A DNA stretch of 51,972 bases from an uncultured Victivallis sp. Its GTDB lineage: Bacteria; Verrucomicrobiota; Lentisphaeria; Victivallales; Victivallaceae. Of this stretch, positions 24,498 through 33,409 are shown one piece after another; the stretch's first letter is position 1, and each line of letters starts with the position of its first letter. Made by a program: the position numbers and the translations under genes. The notes under the pieces were generated by a model, which ran no database searches, was not told the DNA's origin, and worked only from the letters and a program-made list of their open reading frames with translations. The stretch is from positions 1 to 51,972 of the forward strand of contig CALXNS010000112.1 of NCBI GenBank assembly GCA_944389815.1, read 5' to 3'.

Positions 24498-26498
24498 TCA
24501 AAGTTCAATTGAGATGCCGGAGAGGGAGTGCGGCGGCAGTTCAACTTTCACTCCGTCGGAAGAAATGTGCAGCGGCAGGGGACGGGGCGTGACATTTTCC
24601 GGTGCATTTTCGTTGGTGGCGATGATGGAATCTGCGGTCAGTGTTTCCGCGGAAGCGGACCGGACGCCCGAAATGGCCAGAAATGTTTTTTCCGGTGTGT
24701 GCATGGATTTGTTCACAATCAGAAATGAAATTTTCCGTTTGTCCGCCGAACGGGAAACCGTCGCTTCGAGCAACGGAGAACTGCCGATGTTTTCCGGCTG
24801 GGTCAATTCCACGCGGAGGTTGCGGATCCACATTGTACCGGAGGAATTTCCGGACATGCGCCGCGCCTGAATGATCAGATTTTTCGTATCTGCCAGCGGG
24901 GTGTAGACCGTTTCGACCCGGGTCCATTGCGTATTGCGCACGCCCGGAGTGGCCGCACAGGAGCGTGTGGCGTTGAACCCGCGGCCGTCTCCGATCTGCA
25001 AAGCCGCGCCGGAGGAGTTGGACAAGCCCTCCACACGTACCTCGGCGGTGAGTTTGTAACCGTACAGAGGATAAGCGTCCATGAACTTTGCAGCATGGTA
25101 GTAATTGATGTCTTCCGTGGAGAGAAACGTTACCTCCAGCGTTCCGTCGGGCAATTCGCGCTGCCGGATCTTCTCTTCGGGAACCGGGGTGAAATGCCAC
25201 CGCTGTTGTGAAAGCAGATTGTCCGAAGTTTCCGTTCCACCTGCCGGATGGTTGTCATCTGCCCGCGGGACGCCGTAGCCGCCGGGCGCGTTGAAACGAC
25301 CGGTTTCGATTTGTGGTGTGAAAAGTTCATCGAGCAGATAGCGCCGGAACATATCCTGAACATGATAGGCCGGCCGTTTCAGGTACGGTTCCTGATAATT
25401 GCGGATCATTCCCCAGTATTCATTGGCGAACTGCCAGTAGTTGGCCAGCATGAGATCCGGCGCGTAGAGGAATTGGCGCAGAATCTCCGCGAAAATCAGA
25501 GCGCCGCCAAGTGACAGGCGGTATGGCGCCGGTTTCTCCTGGGTGAAATGACAATTGAATTCCGTGATCGCCATCGGCACCGAATCGGCGCCGGCAGCAG
25601 CAAGTTCGGCGCGGAAGTCTTCCAGGTCGCCGGAGACACGACGCACGCCGGCAAGCATGATCCGGAAAAATTCTTCGGGAGCCGGATTCCCGTCGTTGCC
25701 CGAATAGCCGCCAACGTAGATGTGCGGCGCGATGAAATCAACCGCACCGGAATTTTTTTCAAGCAGAACACGGTTCCATTCTCCCGTATGCCAGACCGCC
25801 CCGAGCCGGATACGGGGATCGACCGTCCGCATGGCACGCCGGAAATCCTGATAACGGGCGGCATATTCCTCAGCGGAAAGCGTGCGGGCCGCAGCGCCTT
25901 CGCGATGGTTGCCGTGATAGGTTTCGTTGCCGCATTCGAAAAGGAAGACATTCCACGGTTCGCTGCGTCCGTCCGCGCTCCGCTGTGCCGCCCATGGATG
26001 GGTGCCGTCGTCGGGGGCATTCAAATACTCGACAAGATCGGCGGCATCCTGCGCATTTCCCGCATAATCCGGCAGCGTCAGAATCGGAGTCGATGCGGCG
26101 GCTTCACAGAATTTCAGAAATTCCGGCAGCCCGAATTGTTGATTCGGACGCTCTTCCGTCGGACCGATCATCTTTTTCCAGTCGAAGAAATGCGAGGCGC
26201 AGCCGCCGGGAAAACGCTGAACTCTGATGCCCGCCTCCCGGCTCAGGGCAACCATCTCCGGAACCGGTCGGTGTTTCTCCGGATCCCAGATTCCAAAGCC
26301 TCGGTCATGAGCCGGGGAAATCCCCCCGGTAGTGATGTTCTTCAAATTCGGATAGGAGATTTGATTGGCGCCGAAAAGGTCGCGGTTGATCGGCAGGCCG
26401 TCGGCGTCGAAGGCAACCGAGATGCGGCTTTCGGCATTTCCTGCGGCGCATGCGGATAGAATCAGCAGCGAAATGAAACTGGAACGGATGCTTATCAT
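24498..26498 (-). CDS. Secreted GH51-like alpha-L-arabinofuranosidase with C-terminal carbohydrate-binding module
   Basis: 666 residues. The N-terminal signal ISIRSSFISLLILSAC contains a lipobox (LSAC, Cys17), so it may be a lipoprotein; cleavage after AGNA is the alternative. The TIM-barrel carries the acid/base Glu192 in FECGNE and the nucleophile Glu313 in AITEFN, in the clan A layout of GH51. Residues about 440-570 (YYHAAKFMDAYPLYGYKL ... GTMWIRNLRVEL) look like a CBM4/9-type beta-sandwich. It probably removes arabinose or a related furanose from plant polysaccharides outside the cytoplasm. GAGG lies 8 nt before the start. It is the last gene of the operon, 9 nt after the pseudopilin gene. 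Confidence 0.75.
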   Translation of the reverse strand: MISIRSSFISLLILSACAAGNAESRISVAFDADGLPINRDLFGANQISYPNLKNITTGGISPAHDRGFGIWDPEKHRPVPEMVALSREAGIRVQRFPGGCASHFFDWKKMIGPTEERPNQQFGLPEFLKFCEAAASTPILTLPDYAGNAQDAADLVEYLNAPDDGTHPWAAQRSADGRSEPWNVFLFECGNETYHGNHREGAAARTLSAEEYAARYQDFRRAMRTVDPRIRLGAVWHTGEWNRVLLEKNSGAVDFIAPHIYVGGYSGNDGNPAPEEFFRIMLAGVRRVSGDLEDFRAELAAAGADSVPMAITEFNCHFTQEKPAPYRLSLGGALIFAEILRQFLYAPDLMLANYWQFANEYWGMIRNYQEPYLKRPAYHVQDMFRRYLLDELFTPQIETGRFNAPGGYGVPRADDNHPAGGTETSDNLLSQQRWHFTPVPEEKIRQRELPDGTLEVTFLSTEDINYYHAAKFMDAYPLYGYKLTAEVRVEGLSNSSGAALQIGDGRGFNATRSCAATPGVRNTQWTRVETVYTPLADTKNLIIQARRMSGNSSGTMWIRNLRVELTQPENIGSSPLLEATVSRSADKRKISFLIVNKSMHTPEKTFLAISGVRSASAETLTADSIIATNENAPENVTPRPLPLHISSDGVKVELPPHSLSGISIEL

Positions 26499-26507
26499 GC
26501 AAAAACC

Positions 26508-27293
26508 TCAATTGTAATTGATGCACATATTGGGCTTGAAACCGATATCGTTGACCAGTTCGCCTTTCGACAGCGCATCGACGTGGCCGTCGGCAAAGCA
26601 CAGATTGGCGAACGAGCGGTGACGCAGATCGATGCCGCGGTCGATTCCGCCGAGATCACCGGTCATGTGATAACCCGGATAATAGAACATATAAGTCTGG
26701 CAGACCGGTTGTTCCGGCACGGAAATGAAGACACCTCGCTCGATCGTGTCGGCGAGCAGCGGGAAATTACCCGGGTGCAGTTCCGGATGATAATTGGTGT
26801 TATAACCGTAGAATCGCGGTTTGCTCATCCGGATACCCTGAAAGTAGGGATTGTTGCCCCAGCCACCGATGTTCATTCCGTAACACCACTGCGTGCTGCT
26901 GCCACCGACAATCAGCTTGGTGAATGGATACCTGCCCGGGCAGATCAGCGGCGCCCGGTCCGCCAGATAACCGCCGTCAACTAAAATGGTGCTCCAGTTG
27001 AATCCCTGTCCGGAACTGGCTACCGAATTGAGCGGAAAATAATCCTGATAATCTCCCGCATAGGCGATGCAGGAAAGACCGGCCTGTTTCAAATTGCTGA
27101 CACAGTTCGTCGCCTTCGCTTTTTCCCGGGCGGAGTTGAGCGCAGGCAGCAGCATGGCGGCGAGAATCGCGATGATCGCTATCACAACTAAAAGTTCTAT
27201 CAAAGTAAAAGTGGAGAGGCGCGCCGACGGGACGGCCCGGCAGCGGGACGGCGCAGGAGTTTTGTGCTCCGGAAGAGGTTTGCTTGCTTTCAT
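26508..27293 (-). CDS. H-X9-DG prepilin-like protein upstream of the GH51-like gene
   Basis: 261 residues. [20 protein letters not shown] is the pilin-type N-terminal helix, with Glu at position 5, after an unusually long 28-residue leader with several basic and Pro residues. [13 protein letters not shown] follows, as in this family. The C-terminal part has His-X9-Asp-Gly ([15 protein letters not shown]), the prepilin-processing-associated H-X9-DG domain. The residue before the expected cleavage site is Thr instead of Gly. It would be anchored in the inner membrane with a periplasmic globular domain rich in aromatic residues. AAAGGATG precedes ATG 27293. It sits between a cytoplasmic hydrolase gene (3 nt upstream) and a secreted GH51-like gene (9 nt downstream). 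Function is unknown. Confidence 0.88.
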   Translation of the reverse strand: MKASKPLPEHKTPAPSRCRAVPSARLSTFTLIELLVVIAIIAILAAMLLPALNSAREKAKATNCVSNLKQAGLSCIAYAGDYQDYFPLNSVASSGQGFNWSTILVDGGYLADRAPLICPGRYPFTKLIVGGSSTQWCYGMNIGGWGNNPYFQGIRMSKPRFYGYNTNYHPELHPGNFPLLADTIERGVFISVPEQPVCQTYMFYYPGYHMTGDLGGIDRGIDLRHRSFANLCFADGHVDALSKGELVNDIGFKPNMCINYN

Positions 27294-27296
27294 TTT

Positions 27297-29414
27297 TCAC
27301 ATCCTTTCAATCGTTGGCGTTGATGATGTTTGCTCAGAAAATCCCTGTCGGATGCGGATCGAAAAGAAACGTTTCAATCCGGATAAAGGAACACAGATTT
27401 CCCGGCCGCCCGCCACCGGGAGCGGATGCGGCGCCGGCAGATCAGGAGAATAAAGTTCCGCTTCGGCCATGGTTCGCCGGCTGCGGATCCGGAGTTCCCC
27501 GGCAAGCGGCGTATAATGTATTTCACGTATGATGCGCGGCCCGTTCTGCTGAAACCGCAGCGACGGATGGAAGACAACTTTCATATTGTTCTCCGGCATG
27601 CAATGCAGCGTGAAGCCGTCACCGTTCCGAGCCCGGTAGAGACGATGGCGTACCGTCGCATCTGCGAGCAGCGTGATCGAGAATTCCGCCGGCGGCAGAC
27701 AACCGGAGAGGAACCGCAGCAGTTTTGCCCGATTTTCCTCCAGATGAAGCCGGAAGGGAGACCAGAACAGCCGATCCGCCAGTTGATGAAATCCATCCTG
27801 CCGCAGCGGCGTGTCCGCGGAAAGGGAAAACGGTATTTCTCCCGGAACGGCGCGGTGAATGCGCCAGCCCCATTGCTCGAAGAACCGCTCCCTGTCGGGA
27901 ATCCCACGGTCAAGTTGCGGAATTTCCTGGCGCACTCCGTATTGCAGGAGCGGCGGCGTTTCCCGGCGTGTTCCGGTATGGTCGCAGTTTCCGAATAGAC
28001 CGCACAGGATCAGAATTCCGCCGCGTTTCCGATAAGTTTCCAGGGCGGAAATTTCATCGTCCCGCAGGCAGTTGCAGTCCGGCGCGATCAGAATGGGCAC
28101 CTGTGTCGGATCAGGCACAGTGCAGAAGACGGAAAAGTGAATGTTTTCAGAGTAGAGAGCCTGCGCAGTTCCGGTCACTCCGGCGGAATAATCCTCTGCC
28201 GCGTCACCGTTGAAACTGCGTGACGCAGCCGAATAATACAACCCGACGGAAAGCAGATCGTCCACTTCAAAAAGTTCCGCGTATTTTTTTTCGTACAGAA
28301 ATGCTTCCCGCACCATTTCCGGTTCGTCGGGCAGGGCGTTCTGCTCCGCATAGCCGATCCCCAGCCTGGTTTTGTGACTGGAAATCCAGACGTCATTGTT
28401 GAAAAAACGATCCCAGCTCCAGATCAGAAATGCTTCGTCCGGGTAATAGGCGTAACCTGCGCCGAGGACGGGAATGCCGCGGGTCCGGGCGATGGAATGC
28501 TGCAACAACATGTCCGCCACGCGGGAAGAGAGTTTATCGTCGGCGATACTTCCACACATTTCCAGCATCAGCATGTTCAATGCGGGATGCCAGTTTGAAA
28601 TGTCCACGACATCCGCATCGTGGGATTTATCGATGGAACCGCAGCAGCAGCTGGTCAGAAATGCGTTTCCCGGCAGCGCCGTCCGAACCGCCGACAGAAA
28701 CTTTGTTGCACAATTGTGGCGGAAGATCACCCATTGCCGGAAATGCGGATTGTCGAAATTTCCCCAGAAACTCCACTCGTTGCCCGGCGGCAGCGAGCGC
28801 CCGGTGAACATTCTGAAATCCTGTCGGCAGAAGTCACAGCCGCAGACACTCCAGTGGGCGTACCTGCCGATGTCGTCACACATGAGACCGTCGATGCCGG
28901 TTTCCCTGAACAGGCGTTCGACATAAGAAATGTATGCCGCGACGAAGTCCGGGTTGTTCGTGCAGAAAAGTTCCGATTGATAACATTCGATGAAGGCCGG
29001 TTCCCCGGTATCGACCCGCCGTTCCCGCCAGGAATTGAGTCGTGTCCCGTGATATTGCAGATAGGCGGCGACATCACGATCCGGCGTGAACGGAACATGA
29101 TGATGATTCCGGCGGAAGGTATCTTCTCTGCCCGCCCGGGAACGGGGCCGATGTGTCAGCGTAGCGGAGTGATGATCGATGAGTTGTATGCCGTATGCGT
29201 GGCAGGCGTCGGCGATGAACTTGAGCAGTGCGTGAACCGTTTCGAAACAGCAGACGAAATCCCACCTGAAATGCAATCCGAAAATGATTGCCGTTTCCAC
29301 GCCGGCATCCGCCGCCGCGCGGGCTCGGGCGAGAATTTTTTCCTCAATGGCGGTGTTGGGAAAATCGAGATCCTCCCAGGTGATCCACCAGCTGATGGTG
29401 CGATGATGGTTCAT
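27297..29414 (-). CDS. TIM-barrel glycoside-hydrolase-like protein with GH42-type domain order
   Basis: 705 residues from ATG 29414 (GGGAGAG upstream), no signal peptide. The N-terminal 350 residues look like a (beta/alpha)8 barrel of the putative glycosyl hydrolase class: ISWWITWEDLDF at the start, GIDGLMCDDIGRY, then a CGCDFCRQDF cysteine cluster that is typical of these uncharacterised proteins. A middle part (VPILIAPDCNCLRDDEISALETYRKRGG) resembles the class I glutamine-amidotransferase-like trimerisation domain of GH42 beta-galactosidases. The C-terminal 100 residues are a beta-domain. Substrate unknown. The start overlaps the stop of the upstream gene (ATGA). A cytoplasmic enzyme that splits imported oligosaccharides is likely. 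Confidence 0.65.
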   Translation of the reverse strand: MNHHRTISWWITWEDLDFPNTAIEEKILARARAAADAGVETAIIFGLHFRWDFVCCFETVHALLKFIADACHAYGIQLIDHHSATLTHRPRSRAGREDTFRRNHHHVPFTPDRDVAAYLQYHGTRLNSWRERRVDTGEPAFIECYQSELFCTNNPDFVAAYISYVERLFRETGIDGLMCDDIGRYAHWSVCGCDFCRQDFRMFTGRSLPPGNEWSFWGNFDNPHFRQWVIFRHNCATKFLSAVRTALPGNAFLTSCCCGSIDKSHDADVVDISNWHPALNMLMLEMCGSIADDKLSSRVADMLLQHSIARTRGIPVLGAGYAYYPDEAFLIWSWDRFFNNDVWISSHKTRLGIGYAEQNALPDEPEMVREAFLYEKKYAELFEVDDLLSVGLYYSAASRSFNGDAAEDYSAGVTGTAQALYSENIHFSVFCTVPDPTQVPILIAPDCNCLRDDEISALETYRKRGGILILCGLFGNCDHTGTRRETPPLLQYGVRQEIPQLDRGIPDRERFFEQWGWRIHRAVPGEIPFSLSADTPLRQDGFHQLADRLFWSPFRLHLEENRAKLLRFLSGCLPPAEFSITLLADATVRHRLYRARNGDGFTLHCMPENNMKVVFHPSLRFQQNGPRIIREIHYTPLAGELRIRSRRTMAEAELYSPDLPAPHPLPVAGGREICVPLSGLKRFFSIRIRQGFSEQTSSTPTIERM

Positions 29415-30733
29415 GAATCTGCGCTCTCCCATGTGTCGTTTGAATGGTGTTCGTTTATGGTCGGATTCCTCCTGAGGGTGCGGTGTGGCACGAAGCCGTC
29501 CAGCACGTCGATGAGCGGCAGATTGGTGTGATACCCGGGATCGGTGTCCGGCAGCGCCGGAATCACCGGGATCGCCCGGCCTGCCGCATCGCGCGTCTGG
29601 GGCGCAAAACCGTTCCACCCGGCGCGAAGCCAGCCGTCGAGCAGCGCATCAACCGCCTGAGCGGTTCGTTCCGCAACCCCGGAACATTGTGTGGGAAAGA
29701 GCCGCTGGAGAGCCGCGCCGGCTCGAATCGTTTCCGGTAGAACCCACCACGGCATATCGCCGTCGGCAACTTGCCGGGTTGATAAATTATAATATTTCGC
29801 CACGCCGCCGGCCGCCTGCCATCCCTGATCGAATACATGACAAAACAGTTGAACGAGAAGCGTTTCACTCATCTTGTACAACCGGGCGAATCGTGCATCA
29901 TGCGGCATCTGCAGCAGACATTTCCCCGTCAAGCCGATGAACTCCAGTGCGTGCCCCGGATCGCAGAGCACGCCCCCTCGGTCACGCCATGGGCGGTTTT
30001 CGGAATCGAGCGCTTCGACGACATCGAACATTTTCAGCTCCGGCCATTGCCCGGTATTCACATGGTGTTCAAGCAGATAAGAGATGAAGCAATCGGCTGT
30101 TTCCCACTCTTCGAAGAGCGCAGCTCCGCCGATGGCGATCATCATCGGCCCCAGCGGAAATTTCCCGGGAACATGCCCGCCGTGATTTTTCGGGTCGAAC
30201 GTGATTTGATCCGAGAGAAAACTGCGTTCGGCAATCGCCTCGTTCACCCGCCGGACCAACCGGCGCGCCTCCGTCTGCATCGGGAGATCCCGCAACCGGC
30301 AGCCGGCGGCGAAGAGGCCGCGCGCATAGAAGAGATCAGTGAAACTTGCCGCATTCGAGTTGACCGGAACGCGCGGAGAACCATCCGGATGCATGGCGAA
30401 GAAGAGTCGTCCGTTGTTTTGCTTCCGGAGCGTTTCCATGCCGTTTGCCAGCGAAGACAGCGCGGCGTCGAACCGTTCGGCGAGCGCCCGCTTCTCGTGT
30501 CGTTCGAAATAATCGGCGTGGACGGCGAAACTCTCCAGACCGCGTCCCTGAATCCAGCCGTAGATGAAATCTTCTCGCTTGAACGGAGCATCCGTTTCAT
30601 CGAAATCCCGCCCGGTTGCGGCGTCGAACTTCATATTCAGAAACACGTTGCGGCACAAAGTGGACTCATACCTGGCCAACATGGTTTCAGCCGAGCGTTC
30701 GATATTGTATTCGATTTCAGCGGATCGTTTCAT
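29411..30733 (-). CDS. N-acylglucosamine 2-epimerase-like (alpha/alpha)6-barrel protein
   Basis: 440 residues from ATG 30733 (AAAGGGAA upstream; the frame is open to 30808). It resembles the AGE / cellobiose 2-epimerase family: YGWIQGRGLE near the N-terminus, FYARGLFAAG, the hallmark CDPGHALEFIGL (PGHxxE), and DMPWWVLPETIRAG near the end. Members isomerise sugars at C2 or C4 or act as related sugar enzymes in the cytosol. It overlaps the upstream gene by 17 bp and the downstream gene by 4 bp, so the three are coupled. The substrate is not known. Confidence 0.75.
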   Translation of the reverse strand: MKRSAEIEYNIERSAETMLARYESTLCRNVFLNMKFDAATGRDFDETDAPFKREDFIYGWIQGRGLESFAVHADYFERHEKRALAERFDAALSSLANGMETLRKQNNGRLFFAMHPDGSPRVPVNSNAASFTDLFYARGLFAAGCRLRDLPMQTEARRLVRRVNEAIAERSFLSDQITFDPKNHGGHVPGKFPLGPMMIAIGGAALFEEWETADCFISYLLEHHVNTGQWPELKMFDVVEALDSENRPWRDRGGVLCDPGHALEFIGLTGKCLLQMPHDARFARLYKMSETLLVQLFCHVFDQGWQAAGGVAKYYNLSTRQVADGDMPWWVLPETIRAGAALQRLFPTQCSGVAERTAQAVDALLDGWLRAGWNGFAPQTRDAAGRAIPVIPALPDTDPGYHTNLPLIDVLDGFVPHRTLRRNPTINEHHSNDTWESADS

Positions 30734-32069
30734 CTTCACGATTCCCTTTGGGTTTGCCGCCATGCCGCAGAAATTCAAAAAACGGCTGAATGTCCTGAGT
30801 TCCACCAAGATAGGACTCCTTCTCCTGCAGAAGCATCACCCCCTGCAAATTGAGCAGCGTCTGAAACCCGTCCACCACCCAGTTGTAACCGAATGGATGC
30901 ACCATTCCCTCCGGCACCGAGGCGCCGCCCTTGCGGAAAATTCCGCCGAACTGCTCCATTTCCGGGTTGCGGCACTGATCGAGCCGGAGCGCCGCGACCG
31001 CTCTCCGGGCCGCATTTTCGAACCGGTTGTCTCCGGCGGCCTGCGCCAGCAGATGGAGGGTGCCGCCGAGATAACCGAAGGCGTCATTGGCGGTATTCGG
31101 AAAATAACGTTCGATCTCGCTGGTGAGCGGGAAGGAGCCGTCCGGCCGCTGCGCTTCGAGAATGCGTTCCCCGCAACGGACAGCTTCGTTGAGGTAACGC
31201 TCTTCTCCGCCGGAAAAATACCATGCGCCAAGCAGCGTATGAATCAAATATCCGGTGTAACGCGGCACCGTTTGACGGTTGCACAATCCGAGGATGCGGA
31301 ACGGTTCGTTTTCCGGGGAAATGACGATCCCGTTCGCCGCGGAGAGCACTTCCCCCCGGTAGGCCTGAATCAGCCAGTCATACGCCCGGAGAACCGCGTT
31401 CAGGCAGCGTTTGTCCCCCGTCTCCGCGTATGCGGCGAAGAGCGTAAACGCAAAGCACAGCGGCGAATGTGCACAGCGTTCCGGTTTGCTCCAGCTTTCG
31501 AAGCGGTTTCGTTCCTCGCTGAAGAAATCGAAAAAGATCCCGGTGGGTTCCCCGTTTGCGTCACATTGGCAGTGATGGTTCAAGACGAAATTGTTGACGC
31601 AGAGCATGGCGCTCTCCAGGTAACGCGTCCCGCGGCTGGAGACGCGGGCCAGACGCAACAGCGCATACGGCAGTTGATGCGCGCTGTCGTTGAGCAGTTC
31701 GCCCGAACCGAATCCGCCGAACGTCCGCCGTCCGGGGTCGAGAATCTGATACTTGAGAATATAGTCCGCCAGTTTTTCGGCGATCCGCAGTCGTTCTTCA
31801 TCCTGCGTTTCCAGAAATTGACGAACGAATTCACTGATGGCGAAGCCGTAAGTCATCGCATTGGGGTTGCCGCCGTCGCTTTCGCGGCGGTACCAGCCTT
31901 CGTGCGGGAACCGGGGGCTGCCGGCGTAACTTTCATGGGTGAAATATTTCCGTTGCGGATAACAGGATTCATTCAGAATTCCATCCGGTCCGACGAACCC
32001 GGAGTGAAGCAGAAATGTTTCGATATCCCTTTCCACTGCGGAAATGTCGGAAATGAGTTCGTTTTCCAT
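30717..32069 (-). CDS. Uncharacterised (alpha/alpha)6-barrel protein, hydrolase or lyase-like
   Basis: 450 residues with repeated helix pairs and aromatic-rich loops: FLLHSGFVGPDGILNE, PHEGWYRRES, NAMTYGFAISEFVRQF, DSAHQLPYALLRLA, AQRPDGSFPL and NDAFGYLGGTLHLL. The layout is that of six-hairpin barrels such as unsaturated glucuronyl or rhamnogalacturonyl hydrolases, but I do not see a fully convincing family signature. No signal peptide, so it is cytoplasmic. It is 17 nt downstream of the regulator gene and overlaps the epimerase-like gene. AAGAAC-type spacing only gives a weak ribosome site (GAGGTTCTTTC before ATG 32069). Confidence 0.6.
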   Translation of the reverse strand: MENELISDISAVERDIETFLLHSGFVGPDGILNESCYPQRKYFTHESYAGSPRFPHEGWYRRESDGGNPNAMTYGFAISEFVRQFLETQDEERLRIAEKLADYILKYQILDPGRRTFGGFGSGELLNDSAHQLPYALLRLARVSSRGTRYLESAMLCVNNFVLNHHCQCDANGEPTGIFFDFFSEERNRFESWSKPERCAHSPLCFAFTLFAAYAETGDKRCLNAVLRAYDWLIQAYRGEVLSAANGIVISPENEPFRILGLCNRQTVPRYTGYLIHTLLGAWYFSGGEERYLNEAVRCGERILEAQRPDGSFPLTSEIERYFPNTANDAFGYLGGTLHLLAQAAGDNRFENAARRAVAALRLDQCRNPEMEQFGGIFRKGGASVPEGMVHPFGYNWVVDGFQTLLNLQGVMLLQEKESYLGGTQDIQPFFEFLRHGGKPKGNREDETIR

Positions 32070-32086
32070 GAAAGAACCTCGTTTTT

Positions 32087-33154
32087 CTACAGCGATTCGC
32101 GCCGGATCAGATCTGCTTTCAAAATTTCGCCGCGCGGCGCTTCGCCGGATTCAATCGCCTCGACCAGACGCCGGAATGCGAGTCGGCCCTGTTCGTACCG
32201 CCGGAAGTCGATTGTGGTGAGCGACGGAATCGTGAACCGGCCGCAGCCGAGATTGTCCAGCCCGAGCAGACTCATCTGACGCGGAAGTTCGATTTTCAGT
32301 TCGTAGGCTGCCCGGAGAACCGAGGGCGCCATGACATCGGAAAACAACACGATTCCATCAGGAAGGCGTTTCTCCTGCGCCATCTGCATGAGCAGCCGGT
32401 AACCGGCATCCTCGGTGTATTCCATTTTCCGGATGAAGCTTTCGTCCGGCATCAGACCGTTTTCCAGTAACGCCCGGCAGATATCCTGTCGTTTGACGCG
32501 ATTGATTCCGCAGTCATCCCCGGGGGCGACGTTCTCTCCGGCGTAGAAAAACGCCACCTGTCTGCGCTGCTGTTCTCTGAAGAGATCGAGCGCCTCATTC
32601 AAAGGTTCGTTCATGTCGACTGTGACCGCATCGATCCCGGTGGCGTAATTGAAGTCATGCACCGAGAGCATCGGGATGGGGAAACGGTGGAGTGCGCCGA
32701 GCGACACCGGATTGGAGGTGCCGAGAATCAGGGCGCCGGCAAGCTGTTCCCGGCGGAAATCATTCAAAAACAAATTCAGATTCTTCGAACTGAATCCGGA
32801 AATGTGCAGATAGTAATCCGGTTCCTTCAAGGCTTCATCGAAAATTCCACGATAGAACTCCGACCAGAAATCCTGCCGTTCCAGATTCCCGTAACCGAAA
32901 AAAATCAGTTCGATCCGCTTACGGGAGGGAAAATTACGAATCCGCGTGACTTTCCCGTGAGCAAGTTCCAGAACCTGAAGTTCGTTCAGATTGGAAATCG
33001 CCCGCGCCACGGTTTGTTTGCTGACCTGGTATTTCCGGCACAGGTCACGTACCGACGGTATCCGGTCGCCGGGCTTGTACACCCCGATCCGGATATCCTC
33101 CAGAAGCAGATCCTTTAAATGATCCGCCTTCGAAAAGGTCGAACTCTTTTCCAT
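32087..33154 (-). CDS. GntR-type/LacI-type hybrid transcriptional regulator
   Basis: 355 residues. The N-terminal 75 residues are a GntR winged helix (LLLEDIRIGVYKPGDRIPSVRDLCRKYQVSKQTVARAISNL). The rest is a periplasmic-binding-protein-like sensor (IELIFFGYGN, GALILGTSNP, VTVDMNEPLNEAL, GIVLFSDVMAPSVLRAA, MSLLGLDNLG, LTTIDF), the domain order of AraR-type sugar repressors. It is the first gene of the operon that it probably controls. The effector is most likely a sugar released by the operon's enzymes. AAGGAATTGC lies before ATG 33154. Confidence 0.9.
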   Translation of the reverse strand: MEKSSTFSKADHLKDLLLEDIRIGVYKPGDRIPSVRDLCRKYQVSKQTVARAISNLNELQVLELAHGKVTRIRNFPSRKRIELIFFGYGNLERQDFWSEFYRGIFDEALKEPDYYLHISGFSSKNLNLFLNDFRREQLAGALILGTSNPVSLGALHRFPIPMLSVHDFNYATGIDAVTVDMNEPLNEALDLFREQQRRQVAFFYAGENVAPGDDCGINRVKRQDICRALLENGLMPDESFIRKMEYTEDAGYRLLMQMAQEKRLPDGIVLFSDVMAPSVLRAAYELKIELPRQMSLLGLDNLGCGRFTIPSLTTIDFRRYEQGRLAFRRLVEAIESGEAPRGEILKADLIRRESL

Positions 33155-33168
33155 CCATGCAATTCCTT

Positions 33169-33185
33169 AACTGTCCTACCCAGTT
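33169..33185. promoter_or_regulatory. Inverted repeat, candidate operator of the GntR-type regulator
   Basis: AACTG (33169-33173) and CAGTT (33181-33185) with a 7-bp gap, directly downstream of the -10 of the operon promoter. Binding there would block transcription, as expected for an autoregulated repressor. Confidence 0.4.
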
Positions 33186-33195
33186 TATGTCATTA

Positions 33196-33224
33196 ATTAT
33201 ACCAGAAAGAAGCGGGATTGTCAA
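33196..33224 (-). promoter_or_regulatory. Perfect-consensus sigma70 promoter of the six-gene operon
   Basis: On the minus strand TTGACA (33224-33219), a 17-bp spacer and TATAAT (33201-33196). Both hexamers and the spacing are ideal, so strong transcription must be held back by a repressor. Confidence 0.85.
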
Positions 33225-33240
33225 GAGGGCCGTTGAGAAT

Positions 33241-33269
33241 TTGCGAGAAAAAGATTGCCGGAATATTTT
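33241..33269 (+). promoter_or_regulatory. Possible promoter of the GH13 gene
   Basis: TTGCGA (33241-33246), a 17-bp spacer and TATTTT (33264-33269), leaving a leader of about 130 bases. That leader contains ATGTTAACGACAT (33336-33348), a short inverted repeat that could be an operator. The rest is AT-rich and holds no gene. Confidence 0.4.
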
Positions 33270-33409
33270 TTGTATGAAAACGGGATTTTTCTTCTTTTCG
33301 GATTGAAAAGAAGATGAAAGGGTGCTTTTTTAATTATGTTAACGACATGGAAATTGTGCCGGATCGGCTGATTCTGCGGTGATTTTGCAATAGAAGAAAG
33401 GATATTGTC

